NCBI GenBank assembly: GCA_020205615.1
Contig: CM035173.1
Span: forward strand, 52,955,910-53,019,909
Direction: 5' to 3'
DNA from: Panax quinquefolius
Lineage: Eukaryota; Streptophyta; Magnoliopsida; Apiales; Araliaceae
DNA length: 64,000 nt
Position 1 is the first letter of the stretch. Every line of letters starts with the position of its first letter. Made by a program: the position numbers and the translations under genes. Below are positions 44,678-57,361 of the stretch, piece after piece. The notes beneath the pieces were generated by a model. The model was not told where the DNA came from, did not search any database, and saw only the letters and a program-made list of their open reading frames with translations.

Positions 44678-46408
44678 TGTAAGACCCCAACTTTTTATAA
44701 ATAAAATTGAATTTTCTCTATTCATTATCTTGAAATAATAAGGAGTTAATTTGATATAATGTTTTGGTTATGGGTGAAATGTGTAAATTTTACAAAATAA
44801 GCAAGTGGTTGTAAAATATTCATTTCTGTCGAGGAATATTCGTTTGGTCGTGGAATATTCTTGTTGTCGGGGAATATTCGCATGCGACACGCGACCATTT
44901 GTGGGCCCCATAACGGAAAACGGTTGGATGAAGGAAAACGACAAAGTATGAATTTTTATAATTAACTACAGTAGTTGTTACCAAGTTAATAATCGTTGGA
45001 ATACCCGGTGGTTAAAAATACGAGAATATGTGTGGTCGCACAAGATGCACACGTATCGCATGCAATATTTTTGAATTATTGATCCTTACGTAAGAAGGCA
45101 CTACTTAATAATTGTTACGATGAGTTACCGCTCAATATTTTATTTTATTGATTCAAGAATTTTGCGTTGATATTTTATATTATTGTTGTTTCAATAATTG
45201 TCAACGTGACATAGTATTTCCCATTATCGAGACAATAACTCATATTATTTGAATAATATTATTAGATAGCATTATTGGCAATGTCTAGAAAGTTACATCA
45301 AGGAGAGGTTTGGTCACCTAATTGCGCACCAAGAAGAAGAAATCCTTATTGAAAGCCCCTCTTTCTGGGAACTACCGTGTTATAATTGTGATTACGTAAT
45401 ATTATTTGTGAATAATTAATTATTGATTTATATGATAAGGAAATATTTATTTGATGCAGATATAAATGATGGATTTATTTATTTTATGCAGTTATAATTG
45501 TAGGAATTAATGTTGAGGTGTTTTATCAGTATTTTTGTCGGAATGGAGGTATTAAAAATCAAATCAGTATTTTTACGGTATATTGCGTGAGTTATAATTT
45601 TTAATCTGATCGTTGGATCGTTGTGATTTTTGGATATGTTATACATATATAAGTTGAGTATATGTCCACAAATTTTGAACCGTTAAAAATGAACGAATGA
45701 TTTATTATGAATTTTAAGAGGTGACTGATTCAGAAATTAGGTTTATAAATGATTTTGGTAGAAAATTCTAGAATGGAGTGGGCCCCACTTGTGGTTGGTG
45801 AAGAAATATGCTGAATTTTATTTCAAATGTGGTGGGTGGCAATAGTAGCAGGTAAAGCCATTAGGTAGCAGGTCAAGTCTGCTTCGGCGTGCTAATAGAG
45901 AGCTAAGTTAGAATTGAAAATCACACCAGAAACATAAGCTTTTTCTCTTTCTCTCTCTATATTATCGAGCGTATTTTGTGAGTATTTAGATACTTTGAGA
46001 GTTCATTATTCAAGACAAGTTTCATTCAAAGATCACTCCGACCTTTCATTTCAAATAATGTTTCTTTGAGGTAAGGGATGTTATTTTCTTCTTAAATGAT
46101 ATTATTTTCTTCAATATCATTATCTTTGAGATATTGTTATGAATTTTATTGTGGAATTTCTACCTTTTGTGTGTGGGAGTTACTATTCATGTATACTGGC
46201 TATTATTCACGATATCTGAGATTATTCATTTATCGACCTTATTCATCGAAAAATGAAATTCTCTCTTTTTCGTCCCATATGTCTTTTATGGTTACTATCT
46301 TTGATTGTATCCATGTTTTGATCTTTATTTTTGAATTCTACTTCACACTTGGTTATTATGGAGTATTATTGAATTTGGATAAACCGAAAATACAAATCCC
46401 TAATATTC
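44678..46408 (+). repeat. Element H 3' LTR, truncated
   Basis: Starts TGTAAGACCCC and follows the 5' LTR through the leader and the donor GAG|GTAAGG (about 46072). A TATA box is not seen where the partner has one, because about 20 bases near 45897 are missing. It breaks at about 46408, where C2 integrase sequence begins, so its hairpin array, acceptor and end are gone. Confidence 0.88.
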
Positions 46409-46414
46409 ATCATT

Positions 46415-47409
46415 TTTGTGGTCAAATATGAAGAAGGACGTGGCTGAGTGTGTGGCGAAATGCTTAAAGTGTCAGAAAGTTAAAGCTGAACATCAAAGGC
46501 CAATCGAATTATTATAACCGTTGGAGATACCGGAATGGAAGTGGGAGCATATCACAATAGATTTTTTGGTAGGTCTTCCAATGACTCAGCTGGGTTATGA
46601 CGCCATCTGGGTGATTGTCGATCGATTGACATAGTCGGCACACCTTTTGCCAATGAAGATTAGATTTAACCTAGATCGGTTGGCAAAACTGTACGTGAAG
46701 GAAATCGTTTCAAGACACGGTGTTCCGGTGTCCATTGTGTCAGACAGAGATCCACGTTTCACATCTAATTTCTGGAAACGACTACAAGAATGTTTGGGAA
46801 CGCAGTTGAGAATGAGCACAGTGTATCATCTTCAAACTGACGGACAGAGCGAGAGAACCATCCAGACACTAGAGGATATGCTTAGAGCATGTATTATGGA
46901 CTTCAAAGGAAATTGGGATGGTCATCTGTCGTTGGTTGAATTTATCTATAACAATAGTTATCATGCGAGTATTGGCATGCCGCCTTACGAAGCGTTATAC
47001 GACAGGAAATGTAGAACTCCGTTATGCTGGGATGAGGTAGGTGAACGTCAGCTATTGGGTCCAGAATTGGTACAACAAACTATCGAGATCATCAAGGTGA
47101 TTCGGACAAGATTGATAGCTGCATAAGAAAGACAAAAGAAATATGCCGATCAACACCGACAAAATCAAGAATTTGATATCGGTAGTTTTATTTTCTTGAA
47201 AGTGTCTCCCTGGAAGGGAAAAATTCGGTTTGGCAAAAAAGGGAAACTAAGCCCTTGATTTATAGGACCTTTTGAAGTGCTTCGACGAGTTGGTGAAGTG
47301 GCGTACGAGGTAGATTTACCTCCAGAATTAGAACATATTCATAACATTTTCCATGTCTCGGTATTAAGGCCATATAAGCCTGATTATAATCATGTTATAG
47401 AATATGAGC
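46415..47409 (+). pseudogene. C2 integrase (zinc-binding end, catalytic core, C-terminus)
   Basis: One frame from 46428 to 47409 gives the end of the HHCC zinc finger (CLKCQKVKAEHQ), then [10 protein letters not shown] with the first catalytic Asp, [12 protein letters not shown] with the second and [15 protein letters not shown] with the Glu. Then come [17 protein letters not shown], the DNA-binding block SPWKGKIRFGKKGKL..FIGPFEVL and the GEVAYEVDLP..HVSVLRPY end. There are four in-frame stops (46515, 46632, 47124 and 47256) but no frameshift over about 980 bp. This contrasts with the indel-rich B copies. The enzyme would insert element DNA into the chromosome. The frame runs into the solo LTR at 47410 and continues after it at 53399. 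Confidence 0.92.
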
Positions 47410-47939
47410 TGTGACGCCCCCAAAATAGGTATACATCACCCATCTTGAGTCGCCAAATACATGGTACAAAATTCAAATACAACTTAATTATACAACAGTC
47501 GTGTAAAATACGACAAAACATATGCTGTGAGTTTTAATACAAATATTGTCATCTAGACAATATCCACACTCAATTGAGTCCTCATTACATTTATTATCAC
47601 ACTATTTAACAGAATAGTGAGGACTACTAATGCTATTATCTGGACCGTCACTCCGTTCCCCGACTAGTCCCTGCTACGTTCTCATTTCCTGAAGAGAACA
47701 ATGAAAGTAAAAGGGTGAGATCAACTAGCCCAGTAAGAAATATTATAACTAAGATAATACAGAATAAATTATCGTTAGCCTTCAACAGTGTTAAACTGAT
47801 ACAATATAACAAACATCAAGTTTAACTGCAGCGGAACAAGTAATCCATTCAAAGAGTCAAGTAGAGAATAAAATCTACTATCTTTTATGATTTAAAAAGG
47901 TTTTTCATCACTTTTATCGCTGAGACTCGGCTTAATAAA

Positions 47940-48200
47940 TAATCCACATCATCCCTTCACTACGGCCAAAGATATTCATTAGTATCACGACCACAAATTA
48001 TCCATGCACTACGGGCCAAGGATATTCGTGTATTCAACAATGGTCATGATCATGCCACCAACTGTCCATTAATACACTACGGGCCAATGAGGACTTTTAC
48101 CACATCATTTGTAACATTACGGTTATGATTATACCGAATAATCCCTGGTCATAATCATACCAAGTCCATCTATGCACTACAGGCCATAGATGACTTTCAA
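47940..48200 (-). repeat. Diverged hairpin units
   Basis: Several 'cactacgggccaa(a/g)gatattc' units (47958, 48006, 48074 and 48174) alternate with the TGATTATACCG/CGGTTATGATTATACC-like stretch near 48120-48165. Confidence 0.7.
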
Positions 48201-49140
48201 CATAATATAAACATTAGGATGATGACAATGATATCAAATTCAATACAACAAGTTCAAAAATTAATTTATCCAGGAACTAATAACATCCAAATTGTCAACA
48301 TGATACTTCTTTGTAGAGTAAAATTCAAGAATGCTCAAAAGAATATTTCCATGAAAAGATACTGGATGAAGCGCAAATATCAAGGATATTCCACTAATTT
48401 CATGGAGTATAGAAGTTAAAACTTTAACCAACTGAGTATAATAAAGAATGGAATAACAAAAGAAATCACCAGGCATGCGATAGACCGCACAGACAGGTTA
48501 TTCCAACAGAATAATAAATAATGGAACCAGGTCATGCGTAAACGCACAGACAGGATATTCCAACAAAATAATAAATAACGGAACCAGGTCAGGCAAAATT
48601 ATTGCAACCGCTGGATGTTCCAATGAGAATAATATATAACGGAATTCAGTCATGCGTAAAACGCATGCATGTGATGTTCCAAAGAATAATAAAGAATGGA
48701 ATAATGAAGAATTTCACCGTGTATGCAGATTGCAGCATGTAGACGGAGTTATTCTACATAATAATAAAGAATGGAATAATGTAAGAATTTCACCAAGTAT
48801 AGGGTAGATAGCGTGTCATACAAAAGTTATTCCAATGAGAATAAAAAAAATGGAATAACTGAAGTTCTCTTCATGAATACGAAAGAAATAATACCCCTTA
48901 CCTTAGAACAAACTAGATATTGGAGTAGTGAAGTAGTAGAATACTTTTCTTCTTTCTCTCTATAGTTTCTCTCTCTAGTGTTTCAGTGAATTCGTAAGAA
49001 ATAATGATGGAATGAGCTTCTATTTTTAGGAGAATGGACTGAATAATAACTAATTTCTAAACAGTCTAGATTGATTTACTTTTAAACGGAAGGTCCAGAT
49101 TGGTTTACTATAAAATATTCTAATAAAACAAAATCTTTTA

Positions 49141-49450
49141 AATAAAATATAATATATTCTATTTATAATCTAATAAAAACGAATAACTTTATAAAAGTGT
49201 TACATTTTTTATATAAAAAGATTTTACTATGTAAAACCTTACTACGCAGCATTATGCAAAACACTATGCATTATAAAATATAATATATTCTATTTATAGT
49301 CTAATAAAACGAATAACTTTATAAAAGTATTCTGTTTTATAAAAAAAGATTTTACTATGCAAAACACTATGCATAATAGAATATAATATATTCTATTTAT
49401 AGTCTAATAAAATGAATAACTTTATAAAAGTATTCTGTTTTATATAAAAA
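49141..49450. repeat. U3 tandem repeat, 3 units of about 110-130 bp
   Basis: 'aatataatatattctattta' begins near 49145, 49276 and 49382. Each time it is followed by a 'gaataactttataaaag' stretch. This lies upstream of the LTR promoter, where enhancer repeats are common. Confidence 0.75.
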
Positions 49451-49571
49451 GCTTTTTTATTTTATTACATTAATAATACTAATAAAATAAAACTTCATCA
49501 TCATTATTATAATTCACACTATTAATCGACCAGGTCGTTCTCAAGAAAAAGGGGGCTTTCCAATAAGGATT

Positions 49572-52500
49572 TGTGACGCCCCCAAATCCGGGTATCTTCC
49601 AACCCGACAGATGGTGCTACACAATACTACCATTCATTCATTCAATTGAATAGTCTTAAAAGGACTAATATAACTTCTATATATCCAAAATAATATTACA
49701 TTCCCCAGGTTCTTTATAAACCATTCGTTTGTTCTTGTCATAATATCAAATATATTACAAATCGTTCAACTATTCTATTACATTAGCAATCTAAAGGTTC
49801 GTCTTCGCCTTGCTCTTGTCCTTGCCTGAGCCTTCGGTCCGCTCGATCTTAGCTGTGTTCATATGGTTCAAGCAAGAGTGAGCATGACTAGCTCAGCAAG
49901 TACTAAAATTCTAATAAACAACATGCTTGAAACATAGAACTCATATATCTTCAGTAACTAAACAATAGTTACGAAATACTATCGATAATTCAAAATAACA
50001 CTTCTTTTCATTCAAAACGTTTTCCAACAATAATATTTAGTAGAATATCAACTAAGGCTCAGAACTATGAGCAGTTCATAATTTCTTTTGATAAGGACAA
50101 CCCGGCACTAAGTCCGTAAGTCCCAAGATAGCTTACGAAAGCACGTCTCGAGTGATCATTTCATAGTACTTCTATGTTGATCAACACTACATTCATTAAA
50201 TGCGATATCGTTTAAGTTGTGGCAACCTCACGCGTGCGTCGTTAAACGACAAAAACATTTTAGCATACTTGGTCTTCGATTGAAAACCATACCAATATAA
50301 CTCGGTAAACATAAATCATGCTTGACAGAATCATAATATAAGTCTAGCCGAAAGAGTTGACTTTATACTTCATCGTTAAAAACTTCATGCGAAAGAATAC
50401 ATGAATTACAAAGCTTGTCCAGACTGAACTGGAACAAGGGTTAGAATACTTGCCTTCAGCATCTGCTTACTGATTAACACACGTACACTTTAAGTCTCTA
50501 CGTTTCTACAATACATGATCATATAACGTACCACATTAGGTTATATATAATCAAGTATGTATACTACTATATCTTACCCTTCATCTCAATGTAAATCCTA
50601 ACTTAGATCTACTATTATGGGTTTCCATCTTTCATTACGTCATTCATATTATGTTCACTTTCAATTGATTATTAACTCTTAATCATCATGCATTAGTGTC
50701 TTACAAGTACCTTACAATGTTATGTTTATATCTCAGTTCATTACTAACAAGTTCCTTTTCATTCTACACCTGTAAACATTCTTGTCCAACAAAACTCTAG
50801 GATGGCGTGGCACCACACTTAATCTCTGCATCTCGCGGCATGTGTGCGCTGAAGTTATCGATAAGATGATGGTTCCGACCTCACATGACGCGACATGGGC
50901 TTTAAAGTACGTATGTCATGCATCTTGCATGACTGCGTGCCTCGAGATAGTTTGCAAAAATTTAAAAATTTCACGAAACTCCCGGATGCATAACTTCTTC
51001 GTTATAAGTCCGAATTGGTCCGTTCAAAAGCCTACGGTTCACAAATTACATACTCTATGCGTTCATGCAAGAATTTTATCTATTTGACTTCGTTTGCTAA
51101 AATTTCACCTATGAGTTCATTTTTAACAAAAATGATAAACGTTCGTGAACGTTCAATGCTCGTTTCTTCGTTCTAAGTCGGAATTCGGTCATTTTCGAGT
51201 TCGCAACTCTATATTACCAAATATGACTTGTTACCATTGAAAACTAACGTTTCCAACTTGAAACACAAAATACGACTTCTATTTTGAGAATTTTACGAAT
51301 TCGACGATAATCGTCCAATCGTGTAAATTCGGGCAAAACTACATTCTTAATGATTCTAAATGGATTTCAACCATCATATGATCATTACAAATTATTTATT
51401 ACACCATCTTATAATCCAAGTAGTAAGTCAATGACTTATTCTCATAAGTCAATGACTTATTCAACTTATGAGCTATAAATCTTCATGCTCATGACTTATT
51501 AATAACTTAAGTCCACTAATCAATATTCTTATGCTATATTCAACATATTAATCATCATATGACAACATATGACAAGTTCTTTATGGTTCTAGCAACTTAT
51601 TAATGTTCAAGTTGCTTATCCAAATTATTCGGCTTAAGTTCATTCCATATTAACTTATTACATCATCTTAGCATACATGTTCATTAATAACACTTCCCTT
51701 ATCATCCTATTATAATAGAGATGAAAGAACATTAGACACAAGATCATTACCTTTGAAGTCTAACTTCTTCTTCTTGGAAATCTAACTTTGACTTAAAAGT
51801 GCTTATTTGCTCTACCAAATAAGTAGCTTATAATTGAGAGGAGTTGGATGATTATTGAACAACCAACAAATGAATTGTGGCTTCTCTATTTATAGGCAAC
51901 TAAAGTTTAGGGCAAAATGGACTTTAAACCATCCCACCTCCTCATTTCCACCTCCTCATTCCACCTCCTCATCCTCCACCTCCTTACTATTCATTGCTTG
52001 ACCTCTAAGTCTACTTGCTAACCACATAAAGTACTTGGTCATCACACATAATCCTTGCCCATCACGCTTACCCACTTCCTACTTGGTTTGACCCATGGAT
52101 CAAAGCTTCTTATTGGGCTTGGTTAATTAATCTAACTACTTTCTTAATGGGCTCATGCTTACATAGTTTGGACTAATGATATATCAAACACTTGGGCTTG
52201 ATTGTCACATTATATTGGACTTATACTTATTATGCTAATAATCCTACAAGTCCATTATCTTTAGTTAACCATCTTAACAATTATACCCCACGTATAATCT
52301 TCGTATGCTAACTCGTATACTAGTTCGTAATATACGTTATCTTGTTCTTCATACATAATAGTACAATACGTCGTATTATACTTACATTCATCACTTCATA
52401 CAATGTATACACATTATACGATCATAACTTTCTTCCTTTACGCTTAATAAACCTAACGTTCTCAATTTAGGTCCACATGCGAAATATTACGTTTTCCATA

Positions 52501-52810
52501 CTTAGATTATTATTACATAATCAATATCGCCTTGATATTATAACGTTACGTATTTCTCGGAAGTTCAAAAATAATTCCTGAGCAAAAATCGATGAATATT
52601 ATTTTTCGAAAAAATTCTCGGAAAGCTTTTATTTTCGTCATAGAAATTCAAACACCTTAATGCTCTCACGTAGTTTAAATACTATGACATTTTTACATTT
52701 CTAGGTCATAGAACGACATTCATATTATCAACACGTAATAATAATAAATAATATTATTTTATTCATTATTAAAAGTAATTACAAAATATTCGATTTTTCG
52801 GGGTGTTACA
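49572..52810 (-). repeat. Solo LTR, D type, 3239 bp, reverse
   Basis: TGTGACGCCCCCAAATCCGGG to TTTTTCGGGGTGTTACA on the plus strand, with GGATT duplicated at 49567-49571 and 52811-52815. It lies in the U3 of the older solo LTR and is the innermost event of this nest. Inside are a 'ccttgcctgagcc' block shared with C LTRs (about 49826), a CCACCTCCTCATT microrepeat (51940-51990) and a reversed TATA-like 'tatttatag' (about 51887). No gene is seen; the 101-codon frame at 50782-51087 has no recognisable content. Confidence 0.95.
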
Positions 52811-53398
52811 GGATTTCTCCCTGTTGGCGCACAATTAGGTGACCAAACCTCTCCTTGGCAGAACTTCTAGACATCGTTAATATTGCAAATAATAATATTA
52901 ATAACTCTGTCATCTCAATTATTGATTTAATAATATATAAAATATCGAAAATAATTGAATCAATTAACGTGAGATACTATGCAACAATTACTCAAGCAAT
53001 AATTAAACAAAACCGAGTGACTTCTCACGTAAGCATCAATAATCAATACCGCAGCTACTATGCAACCATGCGTATTCTGTACTTTTTTAACACCGGGTGT
53101 TTCAATAGTTAACGATAAAACTTCCGTCGTTATTTTCATAAAATATTTTTGTCGTTTTCTCAATCCGACAATAATTCCGTTGTGGGGTCCAGCAATGATT
53201 GTGCCATCGTATGAATATTCCCTATTAAAACGAATATTTCCTGACCAATCAAATATTATATAACAACTTACGTACTTTGCAAAATTTATAAATATTAGGC
53301 ACAACTATAACATTATATCAAATTCATTCTATAATATTCAAAAATGATAATTATAGAAAATTCATCTTTATTCATAAAAGTTGGGGTCTTACATGAGC

Positions 53399-53695
53399 CA
53401 TTACAGTTTGAGAAAGACTTGTCATACGAAGAAGTCCCTGTTCAAATTATCGACAAGAAAGAGCAAGTACTAAGGAATAAAGTGATACCATCTGGTAAGG
53501 TAATCTGGAGAAACCACAATGCTGAAGAAGTTATGTGGGAACTTAAAGATGTTATGATGAAAAATTATCCTCAATTCTTTTCTTAATCTTGTATAGCGAT
53601 TTTGGGAATAGAATCCTATTAAGAAGGGAAGAATATAACGAATAAATTTACCGAGTCGTGATTTTGGGGACAGAATCCTTTTAAGGAGGGAAGGC
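53399..53695 (+). pseudogene. C2 integrase tail and polypurine tract
   Basis: Continues the integrase frame after the solo LTR: PLQFEKDLSYEEVPVQIIDKKEQVLRNKVIPSGKVIWRNHNAEEVMWELKDVMMKNYPQFFS, with a stop at 53584-53586. The untranslated end contains two polypurine-like runs ('aagaagggaagaa' at about 53620 and 'aaggagggaagg' at about 53683). The second is next to the LTR. Confidence 0.88.
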
Positions 53696-54845
53696 TGTAA
53701 CGATCGAGAATTTTGTAATTAATTTTAAATATTTATTGAATTAAATAAATATTTTAATTAATTTATTTATTGAGATAAATAAATAATTTATGAAATTATG
53801 GTATAATAATTTAGTTAAGTGTGTATGTTAACTAAATTAAAATAATGGTAATTTTATTATTTGAGGATTTAATTTAATGAAATAATTAAATTAAATGAAT
53901 CGTTTAATATTTAAGAAAATAATTAAATTAAATAAAATGATGTTCTAGTCTAATTTAATAAGTAAATTAGATACATAACGATTTATTAAGTATAAAGTAT
54001 AATTATAATGGAAATTATTATTATTATTATTATTATTATTATTGTAAGTTATTTAAATTGACTAAATTAAAGTGTGACACAAGGGAACAATATAATATAA
54101 ATAATATTAATATAAATTAGAAAACTAAATTGAGTTTTAAAACTGAAGTACGTGAGTACGCGGGGGAGAGAAAGGCCATATCAATTTATAATTTATGTGT
54201 GTTTCTCCTAAAAGCTAAAGAACAGAGAGTTTGGAGAGGAAGAGAGAAAAACAGTGGTTTTGAGAGAGAATTCTCTGAGATTGTCAAGAGGAAGGAGAAT
54301 TATTTCTAAACCTCGTCACCATCTTTTGCTAACATACAATGAAGGATTTAAGGTATACTTTACTCTTAATTTTCATGTTTTGGGTTTTCAGTGATTATTC
54401 TTTGTGAATTGGAAGTTACATTGGATTGTTATATACATGTGCATTTGGTTTGTAAAATCTGTTAATTATCATATATAAGTAATATTTGGTTATCAAATTC
54501 GTGAAAATTGGGTTTGTAGGAAGAAAATTGAATAATAGTGTTATGTTTATGTAAAATGGCTTGTATAAGTCCAAAATTTGAAGTCTAATACTTGATATAA
54601 TCTATAAATTGATATTATATTGTGTTAGTATATCAAGAAACGAAAGCAACGTAGTTGGAATGGCTTAATTTGGTTAAGAAATGAAGTTTTGGCAATCGAA
54701 TTCGCTAAAAGAGTTAAAAAAGTAAAGAAATTGGAAAAAAATGATTTTGATCCTTAAAAGTTAATTATATATAATGTTTATGTTGTCAGAATTATGAATT
54801 GCATGCTTATTGATGTTATTACAAAGTTTTAGTTGTTAGGTATGG
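53696..54845 (+). repeat. C2 3' LTR, truncated
   Basis: Starts TGTAACGATCG like 33685 and follows it closely to 'gttaggtatgg'. It lacks the 65-bp hairpin block and has a longer ATT run (about 54018-54043). It breaks at 54845-54848 into element E sequence. Confidence 0.9.
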
Positions 54846-57353
54846 TTATTAATACAACATATAAACTGTGATTTTAAATACAAATATTGCCATCTAGACA
54901 ATATTCACACCCAAATAAGTCCTCAGTACAATTATTGGTACATTATTTTACAAAAATGGTGAGGACTACTAAAATAACTCTCTAGAACCATCATTCCACA
55001 CCCCGACTAGAACTCGCTACATTCTCGCCTCCTGAGAAGAAAAATGGAACAAAAAGGAAAAGGGTGAGCTCAACTAGCCCAGTAAAGAATATTATGACTA
55101 AGATAATATAGAACAAATTATCGTTAGTCTTCAACAGGAAAAATCTGATAAAATACAATAGACAACAAATTTTAGATCAATATTCGCAGCGGAAATAATA
55201 ATTCATAGAAGAGTTACGTAGAGAATGAAATCTACTATTATCTATGAATTTAAAAGTTCATCATTAATATTTTATCCCCTCAGAACGTCAATCAATATAC
55301 ATCTTGAATCAAATATTCATCTTCAAACTACAGCCAAAGATATTCATCGACAATCATGTTCATCTCAAACACTCATTCATCTTTGCACTACGGCCAAAGA
55401 TATTCAAAAGAAAATCAACCATCTTAGCACTACAGCCAAAGATATTCAAGAATCTCATCATTTAGGACCGAGGATGATGAAAAATATTTTAAAGAAAACG
55501 AATCCAAAGTGAAACAAAAGAATAAATATTAAGGATTCAGATTTCAAACAATCCAAGTTCAAAAATACTTCATAAATAACTCAGAGTGAAGTAAAATTCA
55601 AGAATGATCAAAACATGGATACAATCAAAGCTAGTATCCATAATAGATATTTTCGACAAAAAATGAAAATTTAATTTTTCTATGAATAAGGTCGATTCGT
55701 GAAATAAGATACGTGAATAGTGTCAGAATACGTGAATAGTAATCCCAACACTAAAAGACAAGAATTTCACAAGAAAAATCTTACCAATATTCCTAAGATA
55801 ATGATATTAGAAGAAATAATATCATTTTAAAAAAATAACATCCCTTACCTCGAAAAAAAGAATAAGATTTCCGGCCGAATATCGATATAATCTGTCAAGG
55901 AACTTGCAACCAGATAGCAACACTCAAAGTATCAAAATACTCACAAGAATACGCTCGATAATATAGAGAGAGAAAAGAGAAAGCTTCAGTGTGATTTTCA
56001 ATTCTAACCTAAGCACCCTATTTATAGAAATTGCTTAGAACACCAAAGTAGAAAATTTAATAAAATATTAATATTATTTATTTAAATTCTTATGCCCACC
56101 TTAACCATCTGAATTCAGCCACCACTAATGACAAAAACAAAAAAAAAACGTATTTGTTATTAAAAATAATTAAAACTTTCAAAAATTAATTATTTCAGAA
56201 TTATGCAACTTCAATAATTCATAATAAATAACCCTTTTATCAGAAAAATTCAAACATTATGTCTTTTCCATAGGAAATTTCATTCTCTACAACTTTGCAG
56301 AAGAAAGTTTTTCCAAATTCCAAACAAAAATTGACCGAAATCCACATACGGACGATTTTACAGGCTATAATCAAATTTTAGTCAAGAAATGGGCCCACAG
56401 ACATGTTTAACATGTTTTAAACTTTTTTTTTAACAAAAATATTCTTCCTCCTCATATATTCATATATCCCACATTCATTGTAAAAATATCACCATTATTA
56501 TATTATTAAAATATAATAATATATTTAAATAAATTATTTTATCAAAAAAGATAAAATATCAATTTTCAACAATTGTCACATTAAAAATTTTCTCCATCTA
56601 TATCCACATAAAATGAATATTTTCCTTATCATATAAATCAATAATTAATTATTCACAAATAATATTACGTAATCACAATATCGGCAACCAGTCGCTCCTC
56701 AGAAAGAAGAGGGGCTTTCCAATAAGGATTTCTCCTTATCGCACGCAATTAGATGACCAAACCTCTCCTTAGATGTAACTTTCTAGACATTGCCAATAAT
56801 GTTATCTAATAATATTATTCAAATAATATGAATTATTGATCCGATAATGAAAATATCGTAGTAATGACAATTATCAAACAACAATAATATAAAATATCAA
56901 CGTATCAATTATTGAATCAATAAAATAAAATATTGAATAAAGAATTATCGTAAAAATTATTAAGTAGTGCCTTCACGTAAGAATCAATAATTGGTGTAAT
57001 ATCGCAGCTATCGTGTGTTTTAACCACCGGTATTCCAACAAGATTAATCTGTAGAATAACTACGCCATTATTTATAAACAACTTATATTTTGCGTTTTCT
57101 TCATCCAATCATTTTTTTCGTTATGGGGCCCACATAAGGTCGGCATTGCCGCATTTAATATTCCCGACAAGAAGAATATTCCACCACCAAACTAATATTC
57201 CCTAACAACAATGAATATTTTATAACCACTTGCTTATTTGAAATATTTATGATTTTACCCATAACTAACCACATTAATCAAATCAACCCTTACTATTTCA
57301 AAATAATAAATAGATGAAATTTAATTTTATTTATAATAAGTTGGGGTCTTACA
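54846..57353 (-). repeat. Element E 3' LTR
   Basis: Ends GGGGTCTTACA at 57353; the opposite end is lost at the join with C2. It contains TATA (56019-56026), donor (about 55850), acceptor (about 55032), hairpin units (55315-55455) and a short GAATAGT repeat (55690-55745). Confidence 0.9.
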
Positions 57354-57361
57354 ACCTCCCT

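Larger units (their letters stand above)
36727..46408 (+). mobile_element. Element H: B-type Ty3/gypsy element with internal deletions
   Basis: 5' LTR 36727-39228, primer site, gag, partial pol, integrase tail, polypurine tract and a 3' LTR cut at about 46408. It landed just after the C2 primer site (left target CCTTA, 36722-36726; the right copy is lost). The RT core, RNase H core and integrase core are deleted at the same points as in B1. A solo LTR sits at 41469-44264. It could not move by itself. Confidence 0.88.
47410..53393 (-). repeat. Solo LTR, B type, reverse, inside C2 integrase (with a nested D LTR)
   Basis: TGTGACGCCCCC to GGGGTCTTACA, with TGAGC duplicated at 47405-47409 and 53394-53398. 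Without the nested LTR and one copy of GGATT it is 2740 bp. It keeps a donor-like AAG|GTAAGG (about 48898), an acceptor-like TTCTCTTCAG (about 47695) and diverged hairpin units (47940-48200). Its U3 has a threefold tandem repeat at 49141-49450. Confidence 0.95.
33685..54845 (+). mobile_element. Element C2: Ty3/gypsy element holding several insertions
   Basis: 5' LTR 33685-36693, perfect primer site, then an interruption by element H, then integrase (46428-47409), a solo LTR (47410-53393), the integrase tail, a polypurine tract and a 3' LTR cut at about 54845 by element E. Gag, protease and RT are absent. They were probably lost in the deletion that also removed the end of element H (join near 46408). 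The 5' LTR also has C internal sequence upstream, as in a tandem arrangement. Confidence 0.85.

Noticed and set aside
50782..51087. 101-codon frame in the D solo LTR
   Set aside because: No family resemblance, inside LTR DNA with a perfect target duplication; chance open frame more likely.
52855..53304. Two opposed frames of 85 and 114 codons
   Set aside because: Both fall in LTR U3 sequence shared with other copies that are not open.
54015..54045. ATT microsatellite
   Set aside because: Ordinary length variation between the C2 LTRs; not informative alone.
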